NCBI GenBank assembly: GCA_900312665.1 | Contig: ONZQ02000001.1 | Span: 2,023,248 to 2,087,247 of the forward strand | Direction: 5' to 3' | DNA length: 64,000 nt | DNA from: Cephalotrichum gorgonifer | Lineage: Eukaryota; Ascomycota; Sordariomycetes; Microascales; Microascaceae | In this document: in pieces, positions 11,459 through 21,132 of the stretch | How positions within the stretch are numbered: position 1 is the first letter of the stretch | Layout: each line of letters begins with the position of its first letter | Program-made: the position numbers and the translations under genes | Notes under the pieces: generated by a model | What the model saw: the letters and a program-made list of their open reading frames with translations, nothing else | What the model was told of the DNA's origin: nothing | Databases searched by the model: none

Positions 11459-13804
11459 ATGTCCGACGAGCCAAGACCACAAAAGAAGCGGAAGCTTCAA
11501 GGGCAAGATCGTTCTTCTGGAGGAGCAACGTCCGCAACAGCCCCTCTACTGCCAAAACAAACGGGTGGTTTTGGGGCGTTGAAGAACGGAAAAACTCCGA
11601 ATCAACCAAAGCAAGAGCTGGACAATGGCACCGTCAAGCGCAACCGGGATAAGGGCAACAACTTCCGGACAAAGTGGATGGATGATCCGAAGCTGTTGAA
11701 GGCGCGAAAGGAGCTACCCATCTGGGCCTACCGATCCCGGATCCAAGAGTCACTACGGCGCAGCGACACACTCATCATCGTCGGTGAGACCGGCTCGGGA
11801 AAGAGTACCCAAATCCCGCAGTTTCTTCACAGCGAACCATGGTGTCAAGGGCAAGTGCGGCCCGTCCAGGTAGAGGAAGGCGAGCCCAAGCGAGAGGTAC
11901 AAATTGGTGGGATGATCGCAGTGACCCAGCCTCGCCGAGTCGCTGCCACGACTCTGGCTCATCGTGTTGCCCAAGAGGCAGGCTGCCCTCTGAAGAAGTC
12001 GGCGTCCGGGCTAGTTGGGTACTCGGTCCGATTCGATCGTTATGTTCCCAAGGGCGCAAAAATCAAATTCTTAACGGAGGGTATGCTTCTCCAAGAGCTG
12101 CTGCGAGACCCGCACCTTCGGCAGTACAGCGCTGTCATCGTCGACGAGATTCACGAGAGAAGCATCGACGTTGACCTCGTGTCCGGGTTTTTGAAGAAGA
12201 TTCAGTCGAGCGACCTTGAGGGCCGGGGAGGGATTCCCTTGAAGGTGGTTATCATGAGCGCTACAGCCGATGTCGACCGGATCCGCGACTTTTTCACCCT
12301 GCCCCTTGCGGCGCTGATGTCCCGGCCAGGGAAAGATTTATCGGTAACAGATGAAGCGGCGACAACACGGACACAGACTGTTGAAGATCTGCACATCGAG
12401 GGCAGGCAGTTCCCTGTAAAGATCATCCACTCGCCGAAGCCTGTTCCCGTCCTGCAGGAAGCTGTCGTCGATGCTGTGCTCAAACTTCACCAAGAGGAGC
12501 CGTTGCCCGGTGGTATCCTCGCCTTCTTAGCGGGGCAAGACGACATCGAATCCGTGCAATCCCTCATTAGGGCCCAAGCCGCCGCCCTGCCATCAAACGT
12601 GCCGAAGATCAAGATTTTCCCACTCTATGGCCAACTTTCCATGGAGGCGCAACACGCCGCGTTCCAGCCCATCAATGAGCCGTTTACCCGGAAGATAGTA
12701 CTCGCCACGAACATCGCTGAGACCTCAGTCACCGTCCCGGGCATTCGGTACGTCGTCGACAACGGCAAGTCTAAGGTTAAGGAGTTCCGCCCACTTCTCG
12801 GCCTTGAAACCCTTCTTCCCAAGCCAATCTCACAGTCCTCGGCTATCCAGAGATCCGGACGAGCGGGTCGAGAGGGCCCTGGAAAGTGTATCCGCTTGTA
12901 TACGGAGGATAGCTTTTCGAAGTTGGCGGAGAGAGACGTTCCGGAGATTCTGCGAAACGAAGTTCTCGGGGCAATATTGACCATGGCGGCTTGGGGTATA
13001 AATGATATCAACACCTTCCCACTTATGGAGCGTCCGGACATACGGGCTGTACTGGACGCACAGGGACACCTTATTGACATCGGGGCGACCGACCGCAAGG
13101 GAGCCATAACGGAGTCTGGCCGAAAGCTAGCCAGCTTCCCAATCTCGCCGTCTCTCGGCGCCGTTCTGTTAGCCGCAGCGGAACCCCAGTTCGACTGCGT
13201 ACTGGAGGTCATCGACATCATCGCGGCCATTACGTCGGGCGACGACATCTTTATCCGGGTCCCCTCCGACGACGAATACGAAGAGGTGCACGAGCTGCGA
13301 AAGCAACTTATCCGCCGCGAGGGAGACCTCCTCACCTACCTTACAACGATGCAGCAGTACACGGCAGAGCATGCGGACCGTTTGGCGTGGTGCAGAAGTC
13401 GGTGGGTCAACGCGGGCAACATGAAGACGGCGCTCAGCGTCAGGAGGCAACTTCGAGGGCTCGCCCGCAGAGAGGGGCTAATTGCCGAGTTCCCGCCGCC
13501 AGACCCGCAGCCCTACGAGCCGATGTCCCCGGAGAGGGCGGAGGGTCTCCTTAAGTGCTTCCTCCGGGGTTTCCTCGCTAAGACGGCACTAATGCAGCCG
13601 AACATGAGTTACGAGACGCCCAGAAAGGGTGCCGTCTCCATACACCCAGCGAGCGTCTTGCACGGGGTGAAGAGGGAGGCGATCATGTTCCTTGACCATG
13701 TGTACACACAGAAGAGTTACGCTAAGAGGGTGAGCGTCATCCAAGCTGTCTGGATCCAGGACGAGCTGATGAGGCTGGAGGGGATTGATGGCAGAGGTGC
13801 ATAG
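11459..13804 (+). CDS. DEAH/DEIH-box RNA helicase, Dhr2-like
   Basis: A single exon encodes 781 residues. Motif I is GETGSGKST (109-117), motif II is DEIH (229-232), motif III is SAT (267-269), motif V region reads ATNIAETSVTVPG and motif VI is QRSGRAGR. A ratchet/HA2 region and the OB-fold element ASVLHG...VLDHVYTQKSY-type sequence complete a canonical DEAH helicase C-terminus. The short, lysine-rich N-terminus (QKKRKL) suits a nucle(ol)ar protein. Size and N-terminal phrase KELPIWAYRSRIQ best match Dhr2, which works in 18S rRNA processing in yeast. DHX40/DHX8-type relatives cannot be excluded without alignment. Ile replaces Ala in DEAH, a substitution seen in some DEAH-family members. The gene lies between sec9 and SDHAF3. 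Confidence 0.85.
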   Translation: MSDEPRPQKKRKLQGQDRSSGGATSATAPLLPKQTGGFGALKNGKTPNQPKQELDNGTVKRNRDKGNNFRTKWMDDPKLLKARKELPIWAYRSRIQESLRRSDTLIIVGETGSGKSTQIPQFLHSEPWCQGQVRPVQVEEGEPKREVQIGGMIAVTQPRRVAATTLAHRVAQEAGCPLKKSASGLVGYSVRFDRYVPKGAKIKFLTEGMLLQELLRDPHLRQYSAVIVDEIHERSIDVDLVSGFLKKIQSSDLEGRGGIPLKVVIMSATADVDRIRDFFTLPLAALMSRPGKDLSVTDEAATTRTQTVEDLHIEGRQFPVKIIHSPKPVPVLQEAVVDAVLKLHQEEPLPGGILAFLAGQDDIESVQSLIRAQAAALPSNVPKIKIFPLYGQLSMEAQHAAFQPINEPFTRKIVLATNIAETSVTVPGIRYVVDNGKSKVKEFRPLLGLETLLPKPISQSSAIQRSGRAGREGPGKCIRLYTEDSFSKLAERDVPEILRNEVLGAILTMAAWGINDINTFPLMERPDIRAVLDAQGHLIDIGATDRKGAITESGRKLASFPISPSLGAVLLAAAEPQFDCVLEVIDIIAAITSGDDIFIRVPSDDEYEEVHELRKQLIRREGDLLTYLTTMQQYTAEHADRLAWCRSRWVNAGNMKTALSVRRQLRGLARREGLIAEFPPPDPQPYEPMSPERAEGLLKCFLRGFLAKTALMQPNMSYETPRKGAVSIHPASVLHGVKREAIMFLDHVYTQKSYAKRVSVIQAVWIQDELMRLEGIDGRGA

Positions 13805-14225
13805 ACGGGGGGTTGATTGGTTACCTGTTTACATATATTTTTTCTCTTCACGGGCAAGTTATTTAAAGCATTTCGAGAACAGCGGACTGAATATACAGAG
13901 TATGTCTCCGAACACAGACCTCGAACGATGACGGTCGTCGTGGTTCTCACGGTGTGACATTATCCCGGACACTGTGCACATGCTATTCGCCAGTCGGCTC
14001 TGTCGTCACAAGGCTTCATTTTGGTACCAAATCTTCCCTCGTTTCTCATAAGCTGCTTTCGAGATGAACGAGGGCTTCACCATAACTCATAAATATCACG
14101 CCTGTCTCGTATTCTACCAACGCTCTTCTCGTTTTATCTAAACAAATTCATAGTCTCACAGTAGATCAGCCATCCTCCCGTTCTAGCTTTTCTCCTCCCC
14201 CAAGCTCATCCGACCACCAGCAAAG
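13805..14225. other. Intergenic spacer helicase / SDHAF3
   Basis: This 421 nt spacer is pyrimidine-rich toward 14150-14225 (for example cttttctcctccccc), typical of a fungal leader. No gene or RNA is seen. Confidence 0.6.
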
Positions 14226-14845
14226 ATGCATATCACCCGGGCCAGGAACCTCGCGGCGACGACACTACGGCTCGGCGCCGGCGCCGGCCAGTCCCCAACC
14301 CCTATCACGGGTTCAAACCCACTCAAACCGGCCCTGAGGGCCCTCCTGCCGCCGCTGCAGCTCTACAGACGCCTGCTACGTGCGCACAGGACCCATCTAC
14401 CGGCGGAGATGAGGGTACTCGGTGACGAGTATGTCAAGAGCGAATTCAGGGCTCATCGGGATGTGGAGAACCCGTCACAGGTGGTGAGTTTCCCGACGAT
14501 GATTTAGGATCATGGTGCTGTGCCCGCCGGGGCCAGGGGGGAGCGGGAGAGGGTTTACGGCTGACTCGGGTTTTTGCGTAGATTACCTTCTTGTCGGAGT
14601 GGCAGCTTTACGCGCAAAAGGTAGAAGGTGAAAGGTGGAAGGGGGAGAAACTCGAGAACGGTATGGTGGAGAGGATGAGTGGTAAGTTCGGCCTCTACCC
14701 GGCATTGTCTTCCGCAACTACTTTGTCTCCACTGCATGTTGTGTGTTTGTACTAAGTGTGAGCTGTAGAGGAGCAGGTACGGCAGCTATACGATCTAATG
14801 CAGGCGATACGGAAGATGGAGGAGGAGGGTGGGGAGTCAAGCTGA
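14226..14845 (+). CDS. SDHAF3: Succinate dehydrogenase assembly factor 3 (Acn9/Sdh7), LYR protein
   Basis: Three exons, 14226-14483, 14582-14681 and 14769-14845, give 144 residues. The introns have GTGAGT and GTAAGT donors. The LYR tripeptide in LQLYRRLLRAHRTHLP, then EMRVLGDEYVKSEFRAHRDV and FLSEWQLYAQK, are diagnostic of Acn9/SDHAF3. The protein is a mitochondrial matrix factor that protects the iron-sulfur subunit Sdh2 during complex II assembly. The Arg/Ala-rich N-terminus (MHITRARNLAATTLRL) fits a presequence. The last residue of exon 1 is ambiguous because GTGGTGAGT offers two in-frame donors, differing by one Val. The gene is convergent with the patatin-NB-ARC-TPR gene, with 319 nt between stop codons. 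Confidence 0.92.
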
Positions 14846-15164
14846 GATTTCCGTGTAGGATACTGACTGTACCATTATCATTATGTATGTTGGGCTTTGG
14901 AACGACATCAGTCCGTAGAAAATACCTACAAGCGACTGTATACACAAAACTGTGTGCCTCTTTGTCTCTCTTAAATATAGTAGGTATCCATATTAAACAA
15001 AGCAGACGCGATGATATCCTAAACCCTGAGACCCGCCAGGCTTGAATGTTATACACTTTTATGGCCCCTTCAGAAGCGTTATCCAACGTATGGGGATATC
15101 CGCGGACCATTTCTCTCAAAAACCACCTCTATGCCACCCGGCGTACATTAACCCCCCTTCAAGA
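14846..15164. other. Convergent 3' spacer SDHAF3 / STAND gene
   Basis: A 319 nt spacer between two convergent stop codons. It probably carries both 3' UTRs, which may overlap. No gene is seen. Confidence 0.6.
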
Positions 15165-18100
15165 CTAATCCAGCACTGGCGTATAAGAGTACTCAGCCAT
15201 CCCCATGCCCTTCTTAAGCACTTCAACCTGCGCCTGTGACAGGCCGGCCGAATAGTCGAACCCCTTCATCCTGGTGACAAACACCATTCTCCAAACGTCC
15301 GCCCCCGCAACCGCGGGGTGTACATCCCATAACGCAGCCTTGCGCCCTTCGATGCACTCGTCAAGCAATGTGACGGCCTCTTTATATCTTGTCGACTCGC
15401 CTAGGGTGAGGGCCAGCCGAAGCATTATGTATAGCGTATAGAGGTGCCGCGACCCGAGAACTGAGCGTCCTACCTCCAGGATCTCGCGCTGTATCACTTC
15501 AGCTTCGCCTAGCCTACTCTGCCTGAAGTAGACCCATGCGAGATTCGTCTTCGCCACCAACGTGTCATAGTGGTCCGGCCCCAGATCTTGCTCGAACTTA
15601 TCCGCGACCTTAGCCAGGACGGCCTCTGCCGCGTCGGTCTCTCCTAGCCTTGCCCGTATGCACGCGAGCTCGGCCTCAGCCTTCAGGGTCAGGGGGTGTT
15701 CTAGCCCCTGCCGGCGGATCTCCATCCTCTTGTCGAGGACAGCACGGGCGAGCTCTGCGGCCTCTTCCCACCTCTCGACGTACTGGTAAACGAGACATAG
15801 CCGGGTCATTGCCACTAGGCTATTGTCTTCTCGCACCTTTGCGTACTTGTTGGCCGTTTCGGCCATGCCCTGCGCCATGACGATGTTGCCCTGTACCAGG
15901 TACACCATCGAAAGCTCACCGCACGTGTGGATGTAGCGCTTTCTTCCCCGCGCCTGGTTGGCACAGTAGCTGGTACGGTCCAGGACTTGCAGCAAGACGT
16001 CCTCCGCGTCTGCCATCCTGCCCGTGGCCATGTAGGCCTTTCCCAGGTCGAACATCGCATCGAGGGTTCGCCAGTCGTTACGGTCTAGCTCGTAGACCCA
16101 GGCCTTGATATCCTGCTCGATGACGGGGATGGCTTCTTCCCAGAGGTGCGACTTTTGTAGGATCTTGGTGTACTTCCAGTCGTTCTCCATCCGGACCTTG
16201 AAGGGGGTCTCGTACCCACCCTTGAACTGGTGGGAGTTGTTCGCCTTCATGTGTGGTAAGAGTGAGGGGTAGAACTGCTCCGAGAGCGGGTCTTGGAAGC
16301 TTTCGTGGTAGGAATGATAGATGATTGAACGGGCCACCCGGAGACTCCGGTCAAAGGTACCGGGTGTCATCCTGTCCCGTAGCCACGAATGCATTAAAGG
16401 ATGGATCGAGTATAGGGCTTCAGTCCCCACCTGCGTGAGAAGCGAGAACTGAAGGAGGATCATCACCCCGTTCATCACGAATCTTGGATCGAAGTCTGCG
16501 TCTTCCCCATGGCGTATGCCCAACACTATGTCCGTATCAATCCATGCCGCGTCAGTTCCCTCGGCTAGGTTGGTCGGGAACTTTTCTTTCACCGGTCGTA
16601 CAGGGGCGAGGCCGATGTCGCCCCAGCGTCGCATGAGGTTCATACTACCTCTCGCTCGGGGAAGGATCTCGATCGGAATCCTCTGACTGTGATAGAAACA
16701 AAAAGTATTTAGAATTTGCAGTGCGCTCTGGGAAGAAGCAGCATGTTCGGAAGACCCACGGGCGTACGACTTCAAACAGTCCCACGAGAGCTCGAAAGTG
16801 GCATAAACGGCCTTGCCTCCCGCTTGATCTCCAGTATGAGGGGCTTCGGAGAAGTGGCTCTTTCTCTCGTCACGTACTTTCGCGATGTACTGATCAAAAG
16901 AGCAGCCGGTCATACGGATATATGCCCCCGCTTGATCGATGGCCAGCGGAAGTGAGCCAAGTTCTTCTATAAGGGGCTTGGACTGGGTTTCGAGCTCCTC
17001 GGAAGGTTGCCGGCGGCAGGATCGGAGCAAGAGCAGCGTCGACTCTTCCATGCTCATCTCGAAGACGTGATATGTGGATTCTGGAGGCGCCTGAGGTGGT
17101 AGGTCAAAGCGACGGCTGGTGAAGAGGACGTTGCCTTTGCCGTATCCTGGGAGAAAGCGGGTCATGTCGCCGTCGTCATAGTTATCGACAACGAGAAGCC
17201 ACTCTTCCTGGGTATTCTCCAGCCACCTAATGACAGGGAGTATTTTTGGCCCTTTATCCGAATTCGGTAGGACCTCGGACGCGATATTCTCGAAGCTATG
17301 GTAGATTGTGGACGCCTCCGAAGCATCAATCCAGAAGACCCTGGTGAATCTGTCCAAGCGTTAGGAAATATCAAACAGAAGCATCCAAGGAGCGAACTTG
17401 TCGTACCTGTCACGGAACATTTCGGTAAATCGCAAAGCAATCTGGGTCTTCCCCATCCCAGTAGCGCCCCAGAGTCGAAAGTCTCTCCGGGGGTACGACC
17501 CAGGCGCGCGGCGGGCAAAAGTATGATCCAGGATTTTCAGGATATTCTCACGTCCGGTAAAGGTGGGACTTGTGATTTCGCGCTTCTGAAGCTCATGAGC
17601 GATACTCTTCAGTGATGTCTCTGCCGAGTTCGCGTGGCCTAAGAGACAAGTTAGAGCCAGCTGGCGATCTGGAACTAGGAGGACTTACAAACTGCTTCTA
17701 GGGTAAGATTCGTGGCTTCTTTACGGCATATTACCTGAACTAGTTGGTCTATCATTGCTGAGATATCTCGACGGGCAAGGTACCGCTCTGTGGACGCCCG
17801 CAGGGCTCCCATCTTTTTGTACTCGTTAATCCGAATTCTTTCCTCGCCATCCTCAGCTGGCACGGAGAACCGAAAGTAGCTGTTGGTGTGGCCCTTGAGG
17901 AGGGCTTTCAGAATGAGATGGGGAGGCTCCGGGTCAGTAAGATAGTCAAGTGTCATCCTCTTCATCTCAGAAATGTTATAGGAGACCCCAAAACTGGCCT
18001 TGGCGTTTTGGTTCAGCGATGGTGGCCGGACACCGCTTCCAAGACTCAGCATGCATCCGAGTCGCCGGTGAGGCCCAAAGAGTGCCTCTGCCTCCGACAT

Positions 18101-18862
18101 GACCTGGCGCGACGGGTTGTTCCACTTCACGGCGCCGTCGACGAACGTTTGATATTCATTCCCCATTTTGACCCTGGCGGTCGTGAAGAACCCCGGCGCC
18201 GCGGTCGTTGCCCTTGCGGCCTCCCAGAGCTGACACTTTGTCGTCTGCCCCTGGCATTTGTACGACCGAAACAGGAAGGGGATATTCTCATCGATTTCTT
18301 TCCTAACGGAAACGACAAAGGATCGGCCTTTCCTGGTATCGTCTTCGGGCTCCGCCATCGCTAGGTTCTCCGTCCTGGAGCCGGCAACCTTGTTGATGGC
18401 TTCCACTAATTTGTCTTCCTTGTATGTCCTGTCGAAACGCCTGTTTTTCCTGCGGAAGATGGTTTCTGAGATGGCCTCATATTCGTCTATGACTTCCCGG
18501 GTGGTCATGCGGAGACGGCCGAGCATGATGGCGATGAGACTTGAAGTAACGTTAGCCGAGTTCACATTGCCCCCGAGGCATATAAAGATACAACAAACGT
18601 GCCCCCCAGTACTTGTTCCGCCGATAAGGTGAAAGTAGTCACAGGGCCTCGGGAGGCATGGGAGCGCGAGCTCTTTCTGAATCCTGGTCATGATCTCGTG
18701 TAAGATGACCGCCTCCGAAATTCCCCGGACACCGCCGCCGTCTGGTCGATAGAGTGTAAGCGACTAAGCTAGAGAAGGGACAAGGAGCCATATCTCCTTA
18801 CCGAGGGAGAGGAGATAGACCGGCTCATTAGGGTCGCTGAACTCATGTGTCGCGATATCCAT
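15165..18862 (-). CDS. Patatin-NB-ARC-TPR STAND receptor (PLP-1-like NLR)
   Basis: Five exons on the minus strand: 18862-18802, 18741-18603, 18539-17689, 17638-17407 and 17349-15165, giving 1155 residues. The patatin domain has oxyanion motif DGGGVRG (from residue 21), nucleophile motif GTSTG (Ser64) and catalytic Asp201 in DGAVKWNNP. The NB-ARC domain follows with P-loop GATGMGKT (408-415), Walker B LLVVDNYDD (about 479-487), LFTSR, and GSLPLA (from 559), then HPLMHSWL in the winged-helix region. Degenerate TPR repeats fill about 850-1130. This is a known fungal NLR architecture: ligand sensing by TPRs, ATP-driven oligomerisation, patatin phospholipase as effector. The intron after Ser64 uses a GC donor. 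All motifs are intact, so the gene looks functional. Its proximity to sec9 suggests the Neurospora plp-1 / Cryphonectria vic2 allorecognition role (inference). Confidence 0.9.
18540..18602 (-). other. GC-AG intron in the patatin exon
   Basis: This is a 63 nt intron of the STAND gene with donor GG|GCACGT, branch-like GCTAAC and acceptor CAAG. Removing it joins GGTSTGG to LIAIMLGRL, the normal patatin sequence. It is a multiple of three without a stop, so retention would insert 21 residues directly behind the catalytic serine motif. Confidence 0.75.
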
Positions 18863-19629
18863 CTTCAGATGAGATTCGAGACGTCTCGAACAGGACTACA
18901 CAAGTTGGGAAGCGACGATACCGAATATTTACGCTCCTCTAGACGTGCTATCGGGATTGTCGAGAGAGGCAGATCGTCGAAAGAAACATCTCGGGCTAGT
19001 GCGACCTTTTAATATGGCCGAACAACAGGCAACATCCGCATATCCGCGACCGCCCTCTCTGCCGAGTCGGCTCGCTTGGGCTGCTTGTAGCCATTTCTCT
19101 ACAGAGACGCACCAAGACCTCAGAGGCAAGCTCCCGCATAATGTCGTTTGGCAAGATGCGGCCTTGATTGGTCCGGGCCTTGGCTGAACCGCAGCAGTAC
19201 CACCCTGGCACTGGCTGAGCTCGACGTTACTGGCTATGACATTTATGCCTCTCCCTGCTTGTTGGGTAGCTGCAGGGTGACACTTATTATAGAAATACGG
19301 GGGAAAGTCAAGACTCGTTGCGTCGGGGCGTTGAAGGGTCTCGGCGTCTATAAATGAGCGGGTCAAGTCGACGGTATTGGGCGGATTTACAGCTGTCTTC
19401 CCAATCGAGTTGGGTTTGGTTGTAGCGGAAGTTCCCCTGGCGCTTAAGTCTAGGCGCTTATTTAGGTACCAAAGTATTTCAACAGCAGGGTCCACTTCCA
19501 GAGTACAAGAGGTACTTTACTGTTAGATCTGTGGAGACCATGGATAGCACTAGTGGGACATTCCCGTTGTGGTACAATGTAGAGGCCGAATCTCTCACAC
19601 CCAACCTCAAATGCTCCAAACAGCCCCCA
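18863..19629. other. Divergent promoter region (STAND gene / QRI7)
   Basis: This 767 nt region separates the divergent start codons of the NLR-like gene and the mitochondrial Qri7 gene and should carry both promoters. The reading frames on both strands here are short and non-homologous. No repeats are evident. Confidence 0.6.
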
Positions 19630-20901
19630 ATGCGTCCCCGATGGACCTCCCGGGCCCGGATCTCCCTCCGACCGGCTTCCCGCCGCTTCACGACACTCGG
19701 TATCGAAACGTCCTGCGATGACACCTGCGTCGCCCTCCTCACAACCTCGCACTCTTCCCCCCGCGCGACGCTCCCCTTCCACAAGAAGTCCACCTCCGAC
19801 AACCGCTCCTTCCGAGGCGTCTACCCGCCCACGGCCCTAGCCGGCCATGCCTCGTCCCTCGCGAACCTCGTCTCCGAGGCCTTGTCCTCGTGCCCAGGGG
19901 TTAGACTCGACCTAGTGGCCGTAACAAGAGGCCCCGGCATGTCTGCGAACCTGGCGGAGGGCCTCGCCCTGGGCAAGGGTCTCTCCGTCGCGTGGGGCGT
20001 CCCCCTCGTGGGCGTCCACCACATGCAGGCCCACGCCCTCACCCCGCGCCTCGTCTCCGCCCTCGACGCCCCCGCGGCGGCGGCCGAAAGCCTGGAGGAG
20101 ATCGCGCCCTCGTTCCCGTTCCTGACCCTCCTCGTCTCGGGGGGCCACACACAGCTCGTGCATTCGCGCTCCCTCGCCGACCACGCCATCCTCGCCAACT
20201 CGGCCAACATCGCCATCGGCGACGCCCTGGACAAGTGCGCGAGGCTCATCCTCCCGCCCGACGTCCTGGCCTCGTGCCCGGACGTAATGTACGCCCGCGC
20301 CCTCGAGGCCTTCGCCTTCCCCATCGGCGAGGACGGCATGGGGTCGTACTCCCCACCGCTGAAGCGCGCGGACGAGATCGCGCCGACCGTGTCCCCCCAC
20401 GGCTGGTCGCTCTGCCCTCCCCTCGCCGCCACCCGCCGCATGGCCTACGAGTTCGCCGCCCTGGAGAGCCGCGTGCAGAGCATCGTCTCCGACCTCCCCT
20501 CCATATCCGTCCCCCAGAGGAGAGACCTGGCGATCGACATAATGAAGGTGGCGTTCGAGCACCTCGTGGGCCGCGTCCTCATCGCCCTGGAGGAAGACCC
20601 GTCCCTGCGCGCCGCATCGACGCTCGTCGTCTCGGGCGGCGTCGCGTGCAACAAGTTCCTCATGAAGGTGCTGCGGTCGATGCTGGACGCCCGGGGATAC
20701 GGTGGCATGCGGGTCGTGGCGCCGCCGGTGGAGCTGTGCACGGACAACGCGGCCATGATCGCGTGGGCGGGGTGGGAGATGTATCGAGCAGGATACGAGA
20801 CGGCACTGGACGTGACGGTCTTGAAGAAGTGGGGGGTCGACCCCTCCGGCAAGGACGGCGGAATACTCGGTGTGGAGGGGTGGAAGCGTCGTCAGGCGTG
20901 A
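19630..20901 (+). CDS. QRI7: Mitochondrial tRNA N6-adenosine threonylcarbamoyltransferase
   Basis: A single exon gives 423 residues from the ATG at 19630. I chose this start because it begins MRPRWTSRARISLRPASRRF, an Arg-rich acid-free mitochondrial presequence, directly before GIETSCDDT. Two upstream in-frame Met codons (from 19540) would add 30 residues that are not presequence-like. The Kae1/TsaD fold is shown by GIETSCDD, the metal-binding HMQAH (131-135), LLVSGGHTQLV, IGDALDKCAR and VVSGGVACN. Qri7/OSGEPL1 transfers threonylcarbamoyl to A37 of ANN-decoding mitochondrial tRNAs. The gene is very GC-rich, so large spurious frames appear on both strands. It is convergent with COG4 (231 nt between stops). 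Confidence 0.92.
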   Translation: MRPRWTSRARISLRPASRRFTTLGIETSCDDTCVALLTTSHSSPRATLPFHKKSTSDNRSFRGVYPPTALAGHASSLANLVSEALSSCPGVRLDLVAVTRGPGMSANLAEGLALGKGLSVAWGVPLVGVHHMQAHALTPRLVSALDAPAAAAESLEEIAPSFPFLTLLVSGGHTQLVHSRSLADHAILANSANIAIGDALDKCARLILPPDVLASCPDVMYARALEAFAFPIGEDGMGSYSPPLKRADEIAPTVSPHGWSLCPPLAATRRMAYEFAALESRVQSIVSDLPSISVPQRRDLAIDIMKVAFEHLVGRVLIALEEDPSLRAASTLVVSGGVACNKFLMKVLRSMLDARGYGGMRVVAPPVELCTDNAAMIAWAGWEMYRAGYETALDVTVLKKWGVDPSGKDGGILGVEGWKRRQA

Positions 20902-21132
20902 GGCCCTCGTATCATATTGTATAGTTCTGTAAGATAGTGTGCCATGTAGAGAGACGTGCAAGATAGTTACGCATAGAGTGTACCACCAAAAAATATGACA
21001 TCTTGATTCAAAACGAGCCCTAGGTGCTCATGACCCTTCATCTATGCCCTGCACACGATTTATATGCCTTTTATCTTCTTTCCGAACGAAGCAGTATATA
21101 TGCCCCCCCGCTCTAAGCGTCCTTCGGGAGGT

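Noticed and set aside
12625..13335. A 236-codon minus-strand frame inside the helicase gene
   Set aside because: Antisense shadow of the DEAH helicase coding sequence without family similarity.
14281..14330. tRNA box-B-like GGGTTCAAACCC in the SDHAF3 region
   Set aside because: It lies inside the SDHAF3 first exon and no matching A-box or acceptor stem surrounds it. No other tRNA-like element was convincing in the window.
19912..20961. A 349-codon minus-strand frame and a 310-codon frame in another plus frame over the same region
   Set aside because: They are shadows of the GC-rich QRI7 coding sequence; composition is extreme (Arg/Gly/Pro/His-rich) and no family motif is seen, whereas the chosen frame has all Kae1 motifs.
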